The notes under the pieces are model-generated. The model made no database searches. It worked only from the letters and a program-made list of their open reading frames with translations, and had not been told where the DNA came from. Source: Allobaileyella intestinalis (GTDB lineage Bacteria; Bacillota; Clostridia; Peptostreptococcales; Anaerovoracaceae). From it: 64,000 nt of DNA. Both the position numbers and the translations under genes were made by a program. Shown here one piece after another: positions 51,042 to 61,113 of this stretch. Each line of letters opens with the position of its first letter. Position 1 is the stretch's first letter. The stretch is taken from NCBI RefSeq assembly GCF_009695865.1, contig NZ_VUNB01000003.1, positions 270,354-334,353 on the forward strand, given 5' to 3'.

Positions 51042-52133
51042 ATGGACGGAAATGGTCATAGAGTAAAATCAATAGAAGGGATGCGATTCATAATGATGAC
51101 AGTTATCATACTGTCTCACTGTGAATTCCTTGAAAATACAAGTATTGGCTACTTTTATAGTCGATATCTTCACAACGCAACAATGGGCGTAGATTTCTTC
51201 TTCATTGTATCTGGCTTTGGATTATATTTAGCATTTACGAAAAATGCAGCGCAATTTAAAAAAGTACCTATGTTTGATTTTAGAGGGGGGATACGACGCA
51301 TTAGAAAGCTGTATCCATTGTATATATGCACTATGTTAATTTCGATTGTACCTTATTGTGGTAGCCGGTTGCATGATCAGAGTTTACAGACGGTCGTGGT
51401 GAATTCTATTGTGAAATTTGTCCCGTCTCTGTTTTTATTACAGTCACTAACTGGGTTGACGACGTTTTCAATTGCATTTAATGGTGTTGGCTGGTTTTTA
51501 TCGACGCTGTTTATTCTTTACCTAGTTGCACCATTTCTTGCAAAATCTTTTGAGAAATTTGACGATAGATATACTATGCGGATTTTGATTATAAATATTA
51601 TTGCTACGGTATTGGCATTTGCGGTATTTAGATTTATAGATATGAGGACCCCTTTTGATGATTTGTCCTACGGATCTCCGTATTTCCGCGTTTTTTTTGT
51701 AGGCGACGGTATGATGATTGCTAAATTATTCAAGGAAAAGAAAATACATTATGGGAAATCTGCTTCGGATTTATTTGTTTTTTTAGCCTTGGCCTGGTTC
51801 CCTCTACGTAACACTGTTGCAGAATATATATTACCAGAACTGATTAGAACGGTTGATATTGTATTATGCGTGTTGATGATTTGCGCGTTGCTCAACGCAA
51901 AAGGATATGTTAATAAGGTTTTCGCCGGAAACACAATAGTATACTTAGGCGGTTTAACTGGCTTAATGTTTTTGATTCATTATCCAATCCGACAGTATAT
52001 TGGAATGGCAATTGATAATGAAGCAATTTCTATTACTGTTGGTGTCATATGTGCGATAAGTATATTTGTAATGTCGATTTGTATAAGCGCATTCTATATA
52101 GCTAAGATGCAAGGAAAAGCTAGAAAGCGATGA
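51042..52133 (+). CDS. Acyltransferase family 3 (OafA-like) membrane protein
   Basis: 363 residues, about ten hydrophobic segments. The N-terminus KSIEGMRFIMMTVIILSHCEF carries the conserved R and H of acyltransferase family 3, and GVDFFFIVSGFGLYLAF is its second typical segment. Such proteins O-acetylate or otherwise acylate glycans at the membrane. The ATG at 51042 follows GGGGAGATTTTG. It is the second acyl-transferring gene of the locus, besides the frameshifted hexapeptide enzyme. Confidence 0.83.
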   Translation: MDGNGHRVKSIEGMRFIMMTVIILSHCEFLENTSIGYFYSRYLHNATMGVDFFFIVSGFGLYLAFTKNAAQFKKVPMFDFRGGIRRIRKLYPLYICTMLISIVPYCGSRLHDQSLQTVVVNSIVKFVPSLFLLQSLTGLTTFSIAFNGVGWFLSTLFILYLVAPFLAKSFEKFDDRYTMRILIINIIATVLAFAVFRFIDMRTPFDDLSYGSPYFRVFFVGDGMMIAKLFKEKKIHYGKSASDLFVFLALAWFPLRNTVAEYILPELIRTVDIVLCVLMICALLNAKGYVNKVFAGNTIVYLGGLTGLMFLIHYPIRQYIGMAIDNEAISITVGVICAISIFVMSICISAFYIAKMQGKARKR

Positions 52134-52162
52134 AGATTAGATGATTTATATCGGAGACAACA

Positions 52163-53233
52163 ATGGAAAATATATGTTTTATACTGCCACATATTTCACG
52201 TGCACCAGTTGGCGGCTACAAGATGGTATTTGAGTATGCAAATCGTTTGGCTTGTGATGGCAATAAAGTACAGTTGCTTTTTATGAATGATGATGCTTTG
52301 AAACAGTACCATCTTCCAGAATTTATCAGGGTATCGTTATCCAATCTTGAAACAAAGGTAGAACCACGATGGTTTCATCTGGATTCTTCTATTAAAAAAA
52401 TATCGAGCAATGATAAAAAGTGGATAAAGAGTGTTGCACATACAGATGTTGTGATTGCAACTAATGTTGAAAGTGTGCCTATTCTAGAAAAAATATTCAG
52501 AAGTCAAGAAATTAAGAAGGCATATTTTATTCAGGACTATGAGAACTGGAATGTTGGCGATGAAGTAGTTCGAAGTACATATGCATTAGGTTATATCAAC
52601 ATTGTAGTTTCGGAATGGTTGCAGGAGGTCGTTGATAAGTATTCAAAGAAGCCTTCAATCTTAATTAAGAACCCTATCGATCTAAATGTATATAAAATCA
52701 TCGTCCCGGTTACGGATAGAAAGGAACACACAGTTTCTGTTCTATATCATGAGAATGATTACAAAGGTGTTAAATATGCTCTGGAAGCCTTAAATCTCTT
52801 ACATGATTTTTATCCGGACCTTGAAGTTTACATGTTTGGCGTGTTTGATTACAAAAAAGACATCCCTTGGATTCATTACAAACAGAGAGCATCCCAGCAG
52901 CAGACTGTTGATATCTATAATAAAACTCGTGTATTTCTGTGCGCAACAATTGAGGAAGGATATGGCCTCACAGGTCTTGAAGCAATGGCCTGTGGCAACG
53001 TACTTATATCCACAAATTATCAAGGCGTCAGAGAATATGCTAAGGATGGTTATAATGCACTCCTAAGTCCGGTCAAAGATGTGGATGCACTTGTTGAAAA
53101 TGTTAAGAGAGTTTTTGAAGACAATGAATTAAGTCAAAGACTTGTCAAAAATGGGCAAGAGTCTATGAAAAATTTTTCATGGGATGAAGCGTATAAGAAG
53201 TTTGAAAAGGCTATTATAGATAATACTAAATAA
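52163..53233 (+). CDS. Glycosyltransferase family 4 (WsaF-like or related)
   Basis: 356 residues. It starts NICFILPHISRAPVGGYKMVFEYANRLACDGNKV and ends with the GT4 motif ATIEEGYGLTGLEAMACGNVLISTNYQGVREYAKDG. IQDYENWNVGDEVVRSTYALG is typical of rhamnosyltransferase WsaF-like enzymes. CGGAGACAACA precedes the ATG. Behind it lie about 218 gene-free bases (53234-53451) in which I see nothing but AT-rich sequence. Confidence 0.83.
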   Translation: MENICFILPHISRAPVGGYKMVFEYANRLACDGNKVQLLFMNDDALKQYHLPEFIRVSLSNLETKVEPRWFHLDSSIKKISSNDKKWIKSVAHTDVVIATNVESVPILEKIFRSQEIKKAYFIQDYENWNVGDEVVRSTYALGYINIVVSEWLQEVVDKYSKKPSILIKNPIDLNVYKIIVPVTDRKEHTVSVLYHENDYKGVKYALEALNLLHDFYPDLEVYMFGVFDYKKDIPWIHYKQRASQQQTVDIYNKTRVFLCATIEEGYGLTGLEAMACGNVLISTNYQGVREYAKDGYNALLSPVKDVDALVENVKRVFEDNELSQRLVKNGQESMKNFSWDEAYKKFEKAIIDNTK

Positions 53234-53451
53234 TGAGAAGAGCATTAAAATGATGCTTTCACAAGATATATTACTTAAACGGAATGCAAGCATTTTTATA
53301 AAGGTAATCTCAATTGTGATGATGACAACACATCCTTCCTGAGGAGTCTTCTGATATTCTCATATGACTATCAATGCCCTGCTGTTCTGATATCAATTGG
53401 TTATCTGGACATATAAAGAACTGATAGGAGAATAAACATCTAAGCAACACA

Positions 53452-54921
53452 ATGAATAACAACTTCAAGATACACAGTGTAAAGTTTAATTTTGTAATGA
53501 GCATGATAATGAAAATCTCGTCATATATTTTTCCGCTCATTACTATACCATATGTTACTAGAGCACTCGGTGCAACTGCAAATGGAAAGATTTCGTTTGC
53601 ATCATCTGTAATTAGCTATTTTTTAATGTTTTCACAGCTTGGGATCCCTTCTTATGGAATCCGAGAATGCGCAAAATGTAGGGATAATAAGGAAAAGCTA
53701 ACTAAAACGGTACAAGAACTATTAATTATTAACAGCATTTCAACTGCCTGCTCGTACATAGCATTAATTACTGCTATGATAATGGTACCGAAACTCCATG
53801 AAGAACCTGTACTTCTGATTGTTCAATCGTTCACTATCATATTAAATATGATTGGTATGGATTGGCTTTATCAGGCGATCGAACAATATCAGTATATAAC
53901 AGTAAGAAATCTTATATTTAAAACACTTTCTGTCGTACTAATGATTATACTGGTTCATAATCCGCAGGACTATATGTTATATAATGCTATAACGGTTCTT
54001 AGTGCATCTGGATCATATGTCCTGAACTTTATTAATTGCCGAAAATTTCTTGAGCATAAGACATTCCATGGGGAGTATGAGCTTAGAAAACATTTAAAAC
54101 CGATATTTATCTTTTTTTCAATGTCTGTTGCTGTTTCTATCTATACTAGCCTTGATACAGTAATGCTTGGATTCATGTCCACGGACAAAGAAGTAGCATT
54201 TTATTCTCTAGGGACGAAAATAAAGATGGTCCTAGCAACAACCGTTTCGACTCTTGGACCAGTGCTTCTCCCTAGAATCACCTATGTTCTGGAAAAAGGA
54301 GAAGAAAACAAATTTAGAAGATATATTGAGAAGTCTTTACATTTTGTCCTTCTTATGGCATTGCCGTTTACAGTATATTTTACGATAATGGCTCAAAATG
54401 TAATACAGATTCTTGGAGGGAGAGAGTATCTTCCAGCCACTTTGTGTATGCAGATTATTAACTTTACGATAATCCCGCTTGGAGTTGGAAATATAGCAGT
54501 TTCTCAGATTTTAACTCCAAAGCGCAATGAAATCTATTCAATGTATGCTACAATTATTGGAGCTGTAATAGACTTTGCTTTAAATTGGCTTTTAATACGT
54601 AGATTTGGAGCGGCAGGCGCAGCAGCGGCAACAGTAGTCACTGAATGGGCAGTTGCGTGTGTTCAGATAAGGTATGCGTGGGCTGATTTAAAACCAGCAT
54701 TTAAAAAGATCCCACATTTTGCCTTGATCGTTAGTAATGTTGTATCCGTGGCAGCACTATGTGCTCTTGTTAAAATACTTCCACGTATGAATGTTTTAAT
54801 TGTGATGATTATCACAGCAGTTGTGTATTTTGGAGTATATGGTTTTACACTTATGATTACAAAAGATGATTTAATAATTGATTATGGAGTCCCTGCCGTC
54901 AAGAAGATTTTAAAAAGATAA
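53452..54921 (+). CDS. Oligosaccharide flippase, Wzx/RfbX family
   Basis: 489 residues, about 12-14 membrane helices. KFNFVMSMIMKISSYIFPLITIPYVTRALGATANGKISFASSVISYF is the typical Wzx N-terminus, and ECAKCRDNKEKL and DWLYQAIEQYQYITVRN are also family-like. It moves the lipid-linked unit across the membrane before Wzy acts. No good ribosome binding site stands directly before the ATG (GATAGGAG is 24 bases away), so another start is possible. The next 297 bases (54922-55218) hold no gene. Confidence 0.87.
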   Translation: MNNNFKIHSVKFNFVMSMIMKISSYIFPLITIPYVTRALGATANGKISFASSVISYFLMFSQLGIPSYGIRECAKCRDNKEKLTKTVQELLIINSISTACSYIALITAMIMVPKLHEEPVLLIVQSFTIILNMIGMDWLYQAIEQYQYITVRNLIFKTLSVVLMIILVHNPQDYMLYNAITVLSASGSYVLNFINCRKFLEHKTFHGEYELRKHLKPIFIFFSMSVAVSIYTSLDTVMLGFMSTDKEVAFYSLGTKIKMVLATTVSTLGPVLLPRITYVLEKGEENKFRRYIEKSLHFVLLMALPFTVYFTIMAQNVIQILGGREYLPATLCMQIINFTIIPLGVGNIAVSQILTPKRNEIYSMYATIIGAVIDFALNWLLIRRFGAAGAAAATVVTEWAVACVQIRYAWADLKPAFKKIPHFALIVSNVVSVAALCALVKILPRMNVLIVMIITAVVYFGVYGFTLMITKDDLIIDYGVPAVKKILKR

Positions 54922-55218
54922 TAGTGGTGCTTTTATTTGAAAAGGTATGAGCGCCTGCCATCCTTACCGGTAGCTCAGGAGTATTTAACAGCCAGGGGAA
55001 GATGCCATGCTGCATAAATCACGAACGCCTTCTGACAATTAATATCCCGCGCTCAACAGGCCATCAATCCGAGCTCGTACTACCACTACTCCGCTATCGG
55101 ATAGCCAACATCCTGTCCGGAATACTGATACCGTAGGTGTTCACCAATCCTCCAGTTACTTCCGGACCGCACCGGCCTTATACCATAATTATGAATGTAT
55201 TGAGGTGAAGTAGTTTTT

Positions 55219-55665
55219 GTGTTTAAAAAGTACATTTCCATCCTACTTTTAATTTTAGCCATCCTTCTCATCATTGCCTTTACGCTACAACCGGGCTCAG
55301 CGTCAGCAGCGCTTGCTATGCATTTTGTCAATGTTATTGCGAAGATGAATAATAAATTGAATCACACCACGGCAGATTGGTATCCCTTCTACATTCTCGT
55401 CCGAAAGTTTGCCCATTCAGTTGAGTATCTGGTGATGGGAGTTGCGTCAAGTTTCTTCTTTCTTGCGTGGGAAAAGAAACATCCATATCTTTTGGCTGTA
55501 GTATTCTGTGCAGTTGTGTCGATATGTGATCAGCTCAGTAAGATCGTTGTCCCAGGACGCGAATTCGACATTACGGACATTCCGTTTGATGTGATGGGAT
55601 ATCTGATCGGGATATTATTCGTGTATGCAGCGAGAAATGAGTGGCATAAGTTTAAACAGCGGTGA
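55219..55665 (+). CDS. VanZ-like membrane protein
   Basis: 148 residues with four hydrophobic segments. ISILLLILAILLIIAFTLQPG, then RKFAHSVEYLVMGVASSFFFL, and the end segment DQLSKIVVPGREFDITDIPFDVMGYLIGILFVYAAR have the VanZ pattern (KxxHxxEY, GRxxxxxDxxxNxxG-like). VanZ proteins are found near glycan loci; the molecular role is not established. The start is a GTG behind GAGGTGAAGTAGTTTTT. It is the last gene of the AT-rich segment; the following 218 bases are empty. Confidence 0.82.
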   Translation: MFKKYISILLLILAILLIIAFTLQPGSASAALAMHFVNVIAKMNNKLNHTTADWYPFYILVRKFAHSVEYLVMGVASSFFFLAWEKKHPYLLAVVFCAVVSICDQLSKIVVPGREFDITDIPFDVMGYLIGILFVYAARNEWHKFKQR

Positions 55666-55883
55666 TAGGACTCAGCTTCTCAGCTTCTCAATACCCGTAC
55701 ATCCTCCGCATCCTGTGATTGGGGCGATGTGGAGATTGGCGCTTCTGATCCCATCCACTCAATCCCTTCGAACCCCATCTTATCTCCACCTATCAAAAAA
55801 CCCATCCCGCTATTGTATTCAATCCCAAAAAGTGACAAACTTATATGCGTGAGTTATTGTGGGAATGGATTGGGGTTAAATAA

Positions 55884-57230
55884 ATGGTTGTTCCTGGATG
55901 GCTGTGTGTACCTTTTGCCGGGATGCTGGGGTGTATTGCTCTGCTGCCGGTCATTAAACCGGAATGGTGGGAGAGGAAGCAGCCGGTAGTAGTTGCTTTC
56001 TGGTCGGTTCTGGTCATCGTTCTCTATGCATTGGTTTTCGGACCCGGGGCCTCTCTCAAGATGACCGTGGGATGCATCGTTGACGATTACATCAGCTTTA
56101 TTGTTCTTCTTTTTGGTTTGTACTGTGCCTCGGGCAATATTTCTTTTGAAGGGGATCTGGCCGGATCTCCCCGGGTAAATGTAGTTCTTCTGGCCATAGG
56201 AACTGTTCTGGCCAGTTTTATCGGCACCACTGGTGCCAGCATGCTTATGGTGCGGCCTGTGATTAGGATGAATTCCTGGCGCAGCAACCGGGCCCACATA
56301 ATGATCTTTTTTATTTTCCTCGTATCAAATATGGGGGGCTGCCTTACACCTGTAGGTGACCCGCCTCTTCTCATGGGCTTCATGAACGGAGTTCCTTTTA
56401 CATGGAGCTTCCGCCTTCTGCCTGTTCTTCTCATCAACATGGTGGTTATCCTGACGATTTTCTATTTCATAGACCGGAAGTACTATCTCCGTGATGTAGC
56501 TGCCGGGTTCAGGCCTGAAATCAACGTCAAAGGCACAAAGCTTAAGTTCAATGGCGCCCACAATCTCCTTTTCTTCGGAATGATTATTGCCGGAGTTGTT
56601 CTCAGCGGAATTCTGCCGGGCAAGAAGATTTTTCACGACAGCACCGGAGGGCTGGTGGGAATCCATTTTCCAGGGGGAGCGACTCTTTCAGTTCCGGATA
56701 TAATCGAAATCGCAATTATCCTTCTGGCCGCATGGCTGTCATTTAAGACTACAGATCCTTCGGTTAGAACCAGCAACCACATGACCTGGGGAGCTATCAA
56801 GGAAGTTGCGGTGCTTTTCATAGGAATTTTCCTTACCATGCAGCCGGCACTCCAGCTCCTGAAGTCCATGGGACCTGAGCTGGGGCTGGAGACTCCGTCT
56901 CAGATGTTCTGGGCTACAGGCATTCTGTCCAGCTTCCTGGACAATACGCCAACCTATCTGGTATTCGCAACCACCGCAGGATCACTGGATTTTTCCACGG
57001 GAATACAGACCGCCCTGGGCATACTTCCGGAGTCCATGCTAATGGCCATATCTGCCGGCGCCGTGTTCATGGGTGCTATGACTTATATTGGAAATGCGCC
57101 TAACTTCATGATAAAGTCTCTTTCCGATGAGAATGGTGTGCGCATGCCGTCCTTCTTCGGCTACATGAAGTGGTCGGTGCTGATCCTCGTTCCGGTGTTC
57201 CTCATGGACACCTTGATATTTTTCCTGTAG
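55884..57230 (+). CDS. Sodium:proton antiporter/CitMHS_2-type transporter
   Basis: 448 residues, about 11-12 helices. IGTTGASMLMVRPVIRMNSWR and MGGCLTPVGDPPLLMGFMNG are the paired motifs of the NhaD/ion transporter superfamily, and NTPTYLVFATTAGS and GAVFMGAMTYIGNAPNFMIKS in the second half mirror them. It probably exchanges Na+ and H+ or carries a carboxylate. The codon use is again like the host backbone. It is followed after 12 bases by the cytidylate-kinase-like gene. Confidence 0.8.
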   Translation: MVVPGWLCVPFAGMLGCIALLPVIKPEWWERKQPVVVAFWSVLVIVLYALVFGPGASLKMTVGCIVDDYISFIVLLFGLYCASGNISFEGDLAGSPRVNVVLLAIGTVLASFIGTTGASMLMVRPVIRMNSWRSNRAHIMIFFIFLVSNMGGCLTPVGDPPLLMGFMNGVPFTWSFRLLPVLLINMVVILTIFYFIDRKYYLRDVAAGFRPEINVKGTKLKFNGAHNLLFFGMIIAGVVLSGILPGKKIFHDSTGGLVGIHFPGGATLSVPDIIEIAIILLAAWLSFKTTDPSVRTSNHMTWGAIKEVAVLFIGIFLTMQPALQLLKSMGPELGLETPSQMFWATGILSSFLDNTPTYLVFATTAGSLDFSTGIQTALGILPESMLMAISAGAVFMGAMTYIGNAPNFMIKSLSDENGVRMPSFFGYMKWSVLILVPVFLMDTLIFFL

Positions 57231-57242
57231 GAGGCGGCTGTT

Positions 57243-58451
57243 ATGAGTGAAGATAAGAAAATCAGCGTCGCCCGGTTTGCAGGCGATGTATACGATTTGG
57301 ATCTAAGAGTATATGAGGCGCTGGGCTCTTCCCTGGGCCGGGTTTTCACAGCCGACAGGAAGCGGAATGTGAAGGCAGTGGAGGATGCTATAACAGGTGG
57401 AAGAGAACATATCGTCCGCAGTGAGGTGGCCCTCATTGGAAATATGGCCCGGACGATTCCTGACCCGAAGGTGCGCCGCGAGATTATGGGTCAGTACAGC
57501 CAGCTGATGAAGACCATGAACCTTATCCTTCAGGGATATAGAGATGAAGGCATCAGGAATCAGCACAAGGCGGAGCTGGACGAGCTGAACCTGAAAGAAA
57601 GATTTGGAAAAACAGATAATCTGATTATCTGCATCGGCCGTTCCTACGGCTGCGGCGGAGAGTACATAGGTTTCGGCCTGGCAGATACACTCCATGCCGA
57701 TTACTATGATGCGGAAATCCTCTCGGCTATTTTGAAAAGCAGAGAAGAAAGGCCGGACAATTCCGCCTCGTCGGAGTCCGGCAGCGATGATAGCAAAATG
57801 ACCTACAACTGGCAGGATACGGGGAAGAATGTAAATCCAGGCCTGGCCTACATCGAGAAACCCGAATCTGTTAAGGAGCACATCCACAAGATCAACATCT
57901 GCCACGGCCTTCCCCCGAGAGACGCAATTTTTTTCCACCAGACCGACCTTATTCTTGATCTGGCTAAACGGAAGAACTTCATTATCATGGGCCGCTGCGC
58001 CGACCAGATCCTGACCAACAACAATGTGCCTCACATCAGCATTTTTCTCACCGCTCCAGAGGAGCTGCGGATCCAGCGAATCATGAACCTTAATCAGGTG
58101 GATCACAAAACTGCAAAGAAACAGGTGCGCCAGGTGGACAAAGCCCACGCATCTTACTATAAGTATTTTTCCGGAAAAGAATGGGGCGATGCCAACAACT
58201 ACGACCTGTGCATAAACACGTCGATATTCGGAGTTCAGGGAACCATCGACTTCATCCTTAGAATGATCGGCCTTGAGGACCGCCACGGAATTCACGGCGC
58301 ATCAAATATGAACAATATAAAGTCCGGCGGCCTGAAACAGCCCCGGAATCCTGAAACGGTGTACGAGCCGGCAGCTGCCGGAAGAAACGGAGAAGGCATA
58401 TCTGGAGATACGGGAAGCAGCGCTCTTCTCCTGCGGGCCAGCGACCGGTAA
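57243..58451 (+). CDS. Cytidylate-kinase-like protein with extra N-terminal domain
   Basis: 402 residues. The region from about 120 carries the nucleotide kinase-like motif IICIGRSYGCGGEYIGFGLA, then FFHQTDLILDLAKRKNFIIMGRCADQIL and HISIFLTAPEELRIQRIM, as in the Cytidylate_kin2 family. In place of the usual GxxGxGK P-loop stands GRSYGCGGEY, normal for this family. The N-terminal 115 residues are a helical domain not usual in the family. The C-terminus (about 355-402) is disordered. GGAGGCGGCTGTT precedes the ATG. Its substrate is unknown. Confidence 0.75.
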   Translation: MSEDKKISVARFAGDVYDLDLRVYEALGSSLGRVFTADRKRNVKAVEDAITGGREHIVRSEVALIGNMARTIPDPKVRREIMGQYSQLMKTMNLILQGYRDEGIRNQHKAELDELNLKERFGKTDNLIICIGRSYGCGGEYIGFGLADTLHADYYDAEILSAILKSREERPDNSASSESGSDDSKMTYNWQDTGKNVNPGLAYIEKPESVKEHIHKINICHGLPPRDAIFFHQTDLILDLAKRKNFIIMGRCADQILTNNNVPHISIFLTAPEELRIQRIMNLNQVDHKTAKKQVRQVDKAHASYYKYFSGKEWGDANNYDLCINTSIFGVQGTIDFILRMIGLEDRHGIHGASNMNNIKSGGLKQPRNPETVYEPAAAGRNGEGISGDTGSSALLLRASDR

Positions 58452-58498
58452 ATAGATGGCAGATGCCTTCAGCTGGCTCACTGCCTGAAGATAGAAAT

Positions 58499-59704
58499 AT
58501 GGACAGTAAGAAAAAGAATTTGTATTCATCCGGTCAGTTCGCCGAGAAGGCGGGAGTCTCTCTCAGGACTATCCGGTACTACGACAAAAAGAACATCCTG
58601 AAGCCCTCCTACAGAACGGAGTCAGGAGCCAGGTACTATTCGGACCAGGATTTTACCAGGCTTCAGCAGATCCTCCTGTGGAAGTACCTGGGCTTCTCCC
58701 TTGATGAAATCCGGGAAATGACCCTGGCCGCCAACGAGAAGGGGGCCCTCCTGGGGTCTCTTGGCATACAGAAGAAACTGGTGGAAGAGCGGATCTGGGA
58801 GATGGAAGATGTGGCCAGGTCCATAGACAATCTGTACCGGGCAATCGAGGGAGACCGGCCGGTGGAATGGGACCAGATGGTGGAGCTCATCCACAAAACA
58901 GCAATGGAGAGGAGCCTCACCCAGCAGTACAAAAGCGCCGCCAACATTTCTGCCCGCATCCGCCTTCACCACGATTTTTCCCGGAACAAAGAAGGGTGGT
59001 TTCACTGGATTTTCAGGCAGTGCGGCCTTTCAGATGGAATGAAGATTCTTGAGGTAGGCTGCGGCAACGGCGCCCTGTGGTTCGAGAATGCCGGAAGTCT
59101 TCCGGAAAAAACGGAGCTGGTTCTTTCGGACTTGTCCGGGGGCATGGTCCATGACGCTCAGCGCCAGATTAACAATGCTTTTGCATCTGCATGTCCAGCT
59201 GAGAATATTTCCTTCCAGGTAATTGACTGCCAGAATATTCCCTTCCTGGAAAATTCCTTTGACCTGGTAATAGCAAATCACGTTTTCTTCTATTGTGATG
59301 ATGTGGACCAGGCCATCAGGGAATGTGCGCGGGTTCTGAAGCCAGGAGGGAAGCTGATCTGCAGCACCTACAGCTCCCGCCACATGAAGGAGATCACAGA
59401 GCTGGTCCAGGACTTTGATCCTGAAATCGTTCTGGCGGCAGAGAAGCTGGATGCCCACTTCGGTAAAGAGAACGGCGAGGCTCTGCTCCGGGAAAGCTTC
59501 ACCAGTGTTCAATGGATTCAATATGAAGATTCCATCGAGATAGACCAGAGCGAGCCCCTGATTGCATACATCCTGTCCTGTCACGGCAACCAGAACAGGC
59601 GCCTGCTGGACAGGTTCAAGGAGTTCCGCTCTTATGTGGAGAAACAGGTTCAGGGAGGATTTCACATAACCAAGGACGCAGGGGTGTTCCTCTGCAGCAA
59701 GTAG
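58499..59704 (+). CDS. MerR-type regulator fused to a SAM-dependent methyltransferase
   Basis: 401 residues. Residues about 8-115 are a MerR winged helix with coiled coil (FAEKAGVSLRTIRYYDKKNILKPS, YYSDQDFTRLQQILLWKYLGFSLDEI). Residues about 150-300 are a class I methyltransferase: motif I ILEVGCGNGALW, LVLSDLSGGM, and FDLVIANHVFFYCDDVDQAIREC. The C-terminus (about 300-401) may bind substrate. A regulator that carries the methyltransferase in one chain could sense SAM or a small substrate. The ATG at 58499 has only a weak RBS (CTGAAGATAGAAAT). Confidence 0.85.
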   Translation: MDSKKKNLYSSGQFAEKAGVSLRTIRYYDKKNILKPSYRTESGARYYSDQDFTRLQQILLWKYLGFSLDEIREMTLAANEKGALLGSLGIQKKLVEERIWEMEDVARSIDNLYRAIEGDRPVEWDQMVELIHKTAMERSLTQQYKSAANISARIRLHHDFSRNKEGWFHWIFRQCGLSDGMKILEVGCGNGALWFENAGSLPEKTELVLSDLSGGMVHDAQRQINNAFASACPAENISFQVIDCQNIPFLENSFDLVIANHVFFYCDDVDQAIRECARVLKPGGKLICSTYSSRHMKEITELVQDFDPEIVLAAEKLDAHFGKENGEALLRESFTSVQWIQYEDSIEIDQSEPLIAYILSCHGNQNRRLLDRFKEFRSYVEKQVQGGFHITKDAGVFLCSK

Positions 59705-59841
59705 GTGCCGCCCATTTCAAGTCAATTGCCGGCTGATTGCCGGCCCATTGCAGGTTTGTTGCCGCCCATTGCAGGGCAATGAGAGGGCCTGGAATTATAT
59801 GTTGTGGAGAAAATTCATCAAAAATACATATAAAGGGGTTG

Positions 59842-59868
59842 AAGGTGACGTTACGTCACCTTTTATTA
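59842..59868 (+). terminator. Terminator before the rhamnose genes
   Basis: AAGGTGACG (59842-59850) pairs perfectly with CGTCACCTT (59854-59862), loop TTA, then TTATTATT. It separates the MerR-methyltransferase gene from the rfb operon. The gap 59705-60033 also contains short imperfect repeats (ATTGCCGG and CCATTGCAG twice each) and the hairpin GCTGCTG/CAGCAGC near 59911-59929. Confidence 0.7.
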
Positions 59869-60033
59869 TTGTAGCCGTAATCAGGGAAGAAGTATGAAGT
59901 GCACCGGCAAGCTGCTGTGCATCAGCAGCATGTACCGTAAATCTTCGGCAATATCCCTGAGTAACTTATTCCTTACGTAACTAAAGAAGAAATCAATTTT
60001 TTCCAAGAACCTATAAAACCAGGAGGAATTCCA

Positions 60034-61074
60034 ATGAACATTATTGTAACTGGAGGCGCCGGCTTCATCGGCAGCAACTTCGTTTTCTTTGAGCTGGAGA
60101 ACCACCCGGAGGACAGGATAATCTGCCTGGACTCCCTGACTTATGCAGGAAACCTTTCAACTCTGGCTTCTGTAATGGACAAGCCGAACTTCCGCTTTGT
60201 GAAGCTGGACATCTGCGACAGAGAAGGGGTGTATAAGCTTTTTGAGGAAGAGCATCCTGACATTGTGGTAAACTTCGCCGCAGAGTCTCACGTAGACCGT
60301 TCTATTGAGAACCCGGAGGTTTTCCTTCAGACAAACATTATCGGAACAGAGGTCCTTATGGACGCATGCCGGAAATACGGAATCAAGCGGTACCATCAGG
60401 TATCCACTGACGAGGTTTACGGGGATCTGCCTCTGGACAGACCGGATCTGTTCTTCCATGAGGACACGCCGATCCACACATCCAGCCCGTACAGCACATC
60501 AAAGGCATCGGCAGATCTGCTGGTTAACGCCTACCACAGAACTTACGGCCTGCCTGTAACCATCAGCCGCTGCTCCAACAACTACGGCCCTTACCAGTTC
60601 CCGGAGAAGCTGATTCCGCTGATGATCGCCAACGCTCTGGCCGACAAGCCCCTGCCTGTATACGGAGAGGGACTGAACGTCCGTGACTGGCTTTATGTTG
60701 AGGACCACTGCAAGGCCATCGACCTTATTATGAGGAAGGGAACTGTAGGAGAGGTTTATAACATCGGCGGTCACAACGAAATGAGAAACATCGACATCGT
60801 AAAGCTCATCTGTGATTATCTGGAAAAGCCATACAGCCTCATTGAGCACGTAACCGACCGTAAGGGCCACGATCAGCGTTATGCCATCGACCCTACAAAG
60901 ATCCACAACGAGCTGGGCTGGCTCCCTGAAACCATGTTCAAGGACGGAATCCGCAAGACCATCCAGTGGTACCTGGACAACAAGGAATGGTGGGAGAACA
61001 TTATTTCCGGCGAGTATCAGAATTACTTTGAGAAAATGTACGGAGACAGACTGGCAGAGGCCGGCAGGAACTAG
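60034..61074 (+). CDS. rfbB: dTDP-glucose 4,6-dehydratase
   Basis: 346 residues. The NAD-binding GGAGFIGSN is at residues 7-15, and NFAAESHVDRSIENPEVF, STDEVYGDLP and the catalytic YSTSK follow, all typical of RmlB. It makes dTDP-4-keto-6-deoxyglucose in L-rhamnose synthesis. CCAGGAGGAATTCC precedes the ATG. It heads the operon rfbB-D-A-C. Confidence 0.96.
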   Translation: MNIIVTGGAGFIGSNFVFFELENHPEDRIICLDSLTYAGNLSTLASVMDKPNFRFVKLDICDREGVYKLFEEEHPDIVVNFAAESHVDRSIENPEVFLQTNIIGTEVLMDACRKYGIKRYHQVSTDEVYGDLPLDRPDLFFHEDTPIHTSSPYSTSKASADLLVNAYHRTYGLPVTISRCSNNYGPYQFPEKLIPLMIANALADKPLPVYGEGLNVRDWLYVEDHCKAIDLIMRKGTVGEVYNIGGHNEMRNIDIVKLICDYLEKPYSLIEHVTDRKGHDQRYAIDPTKIHNELGWLPETMFKDGIRKTIQWYLDNKEWWENIISGEYQNYFEKMYGDRLAEAGRN

Positions 61075-61113
61075 TGCCCCTCCGGTGATACCGGTAAGAA
61101 AAGGAGAATGGAT

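Noticed and set aside
59719..59782. Short repeated words ATTGCCGG and CCATTGCAG as CRISPR or tandem repeat
   Set aside because: The units are irregular in spacing and too short, and there are no cas genes in the window.
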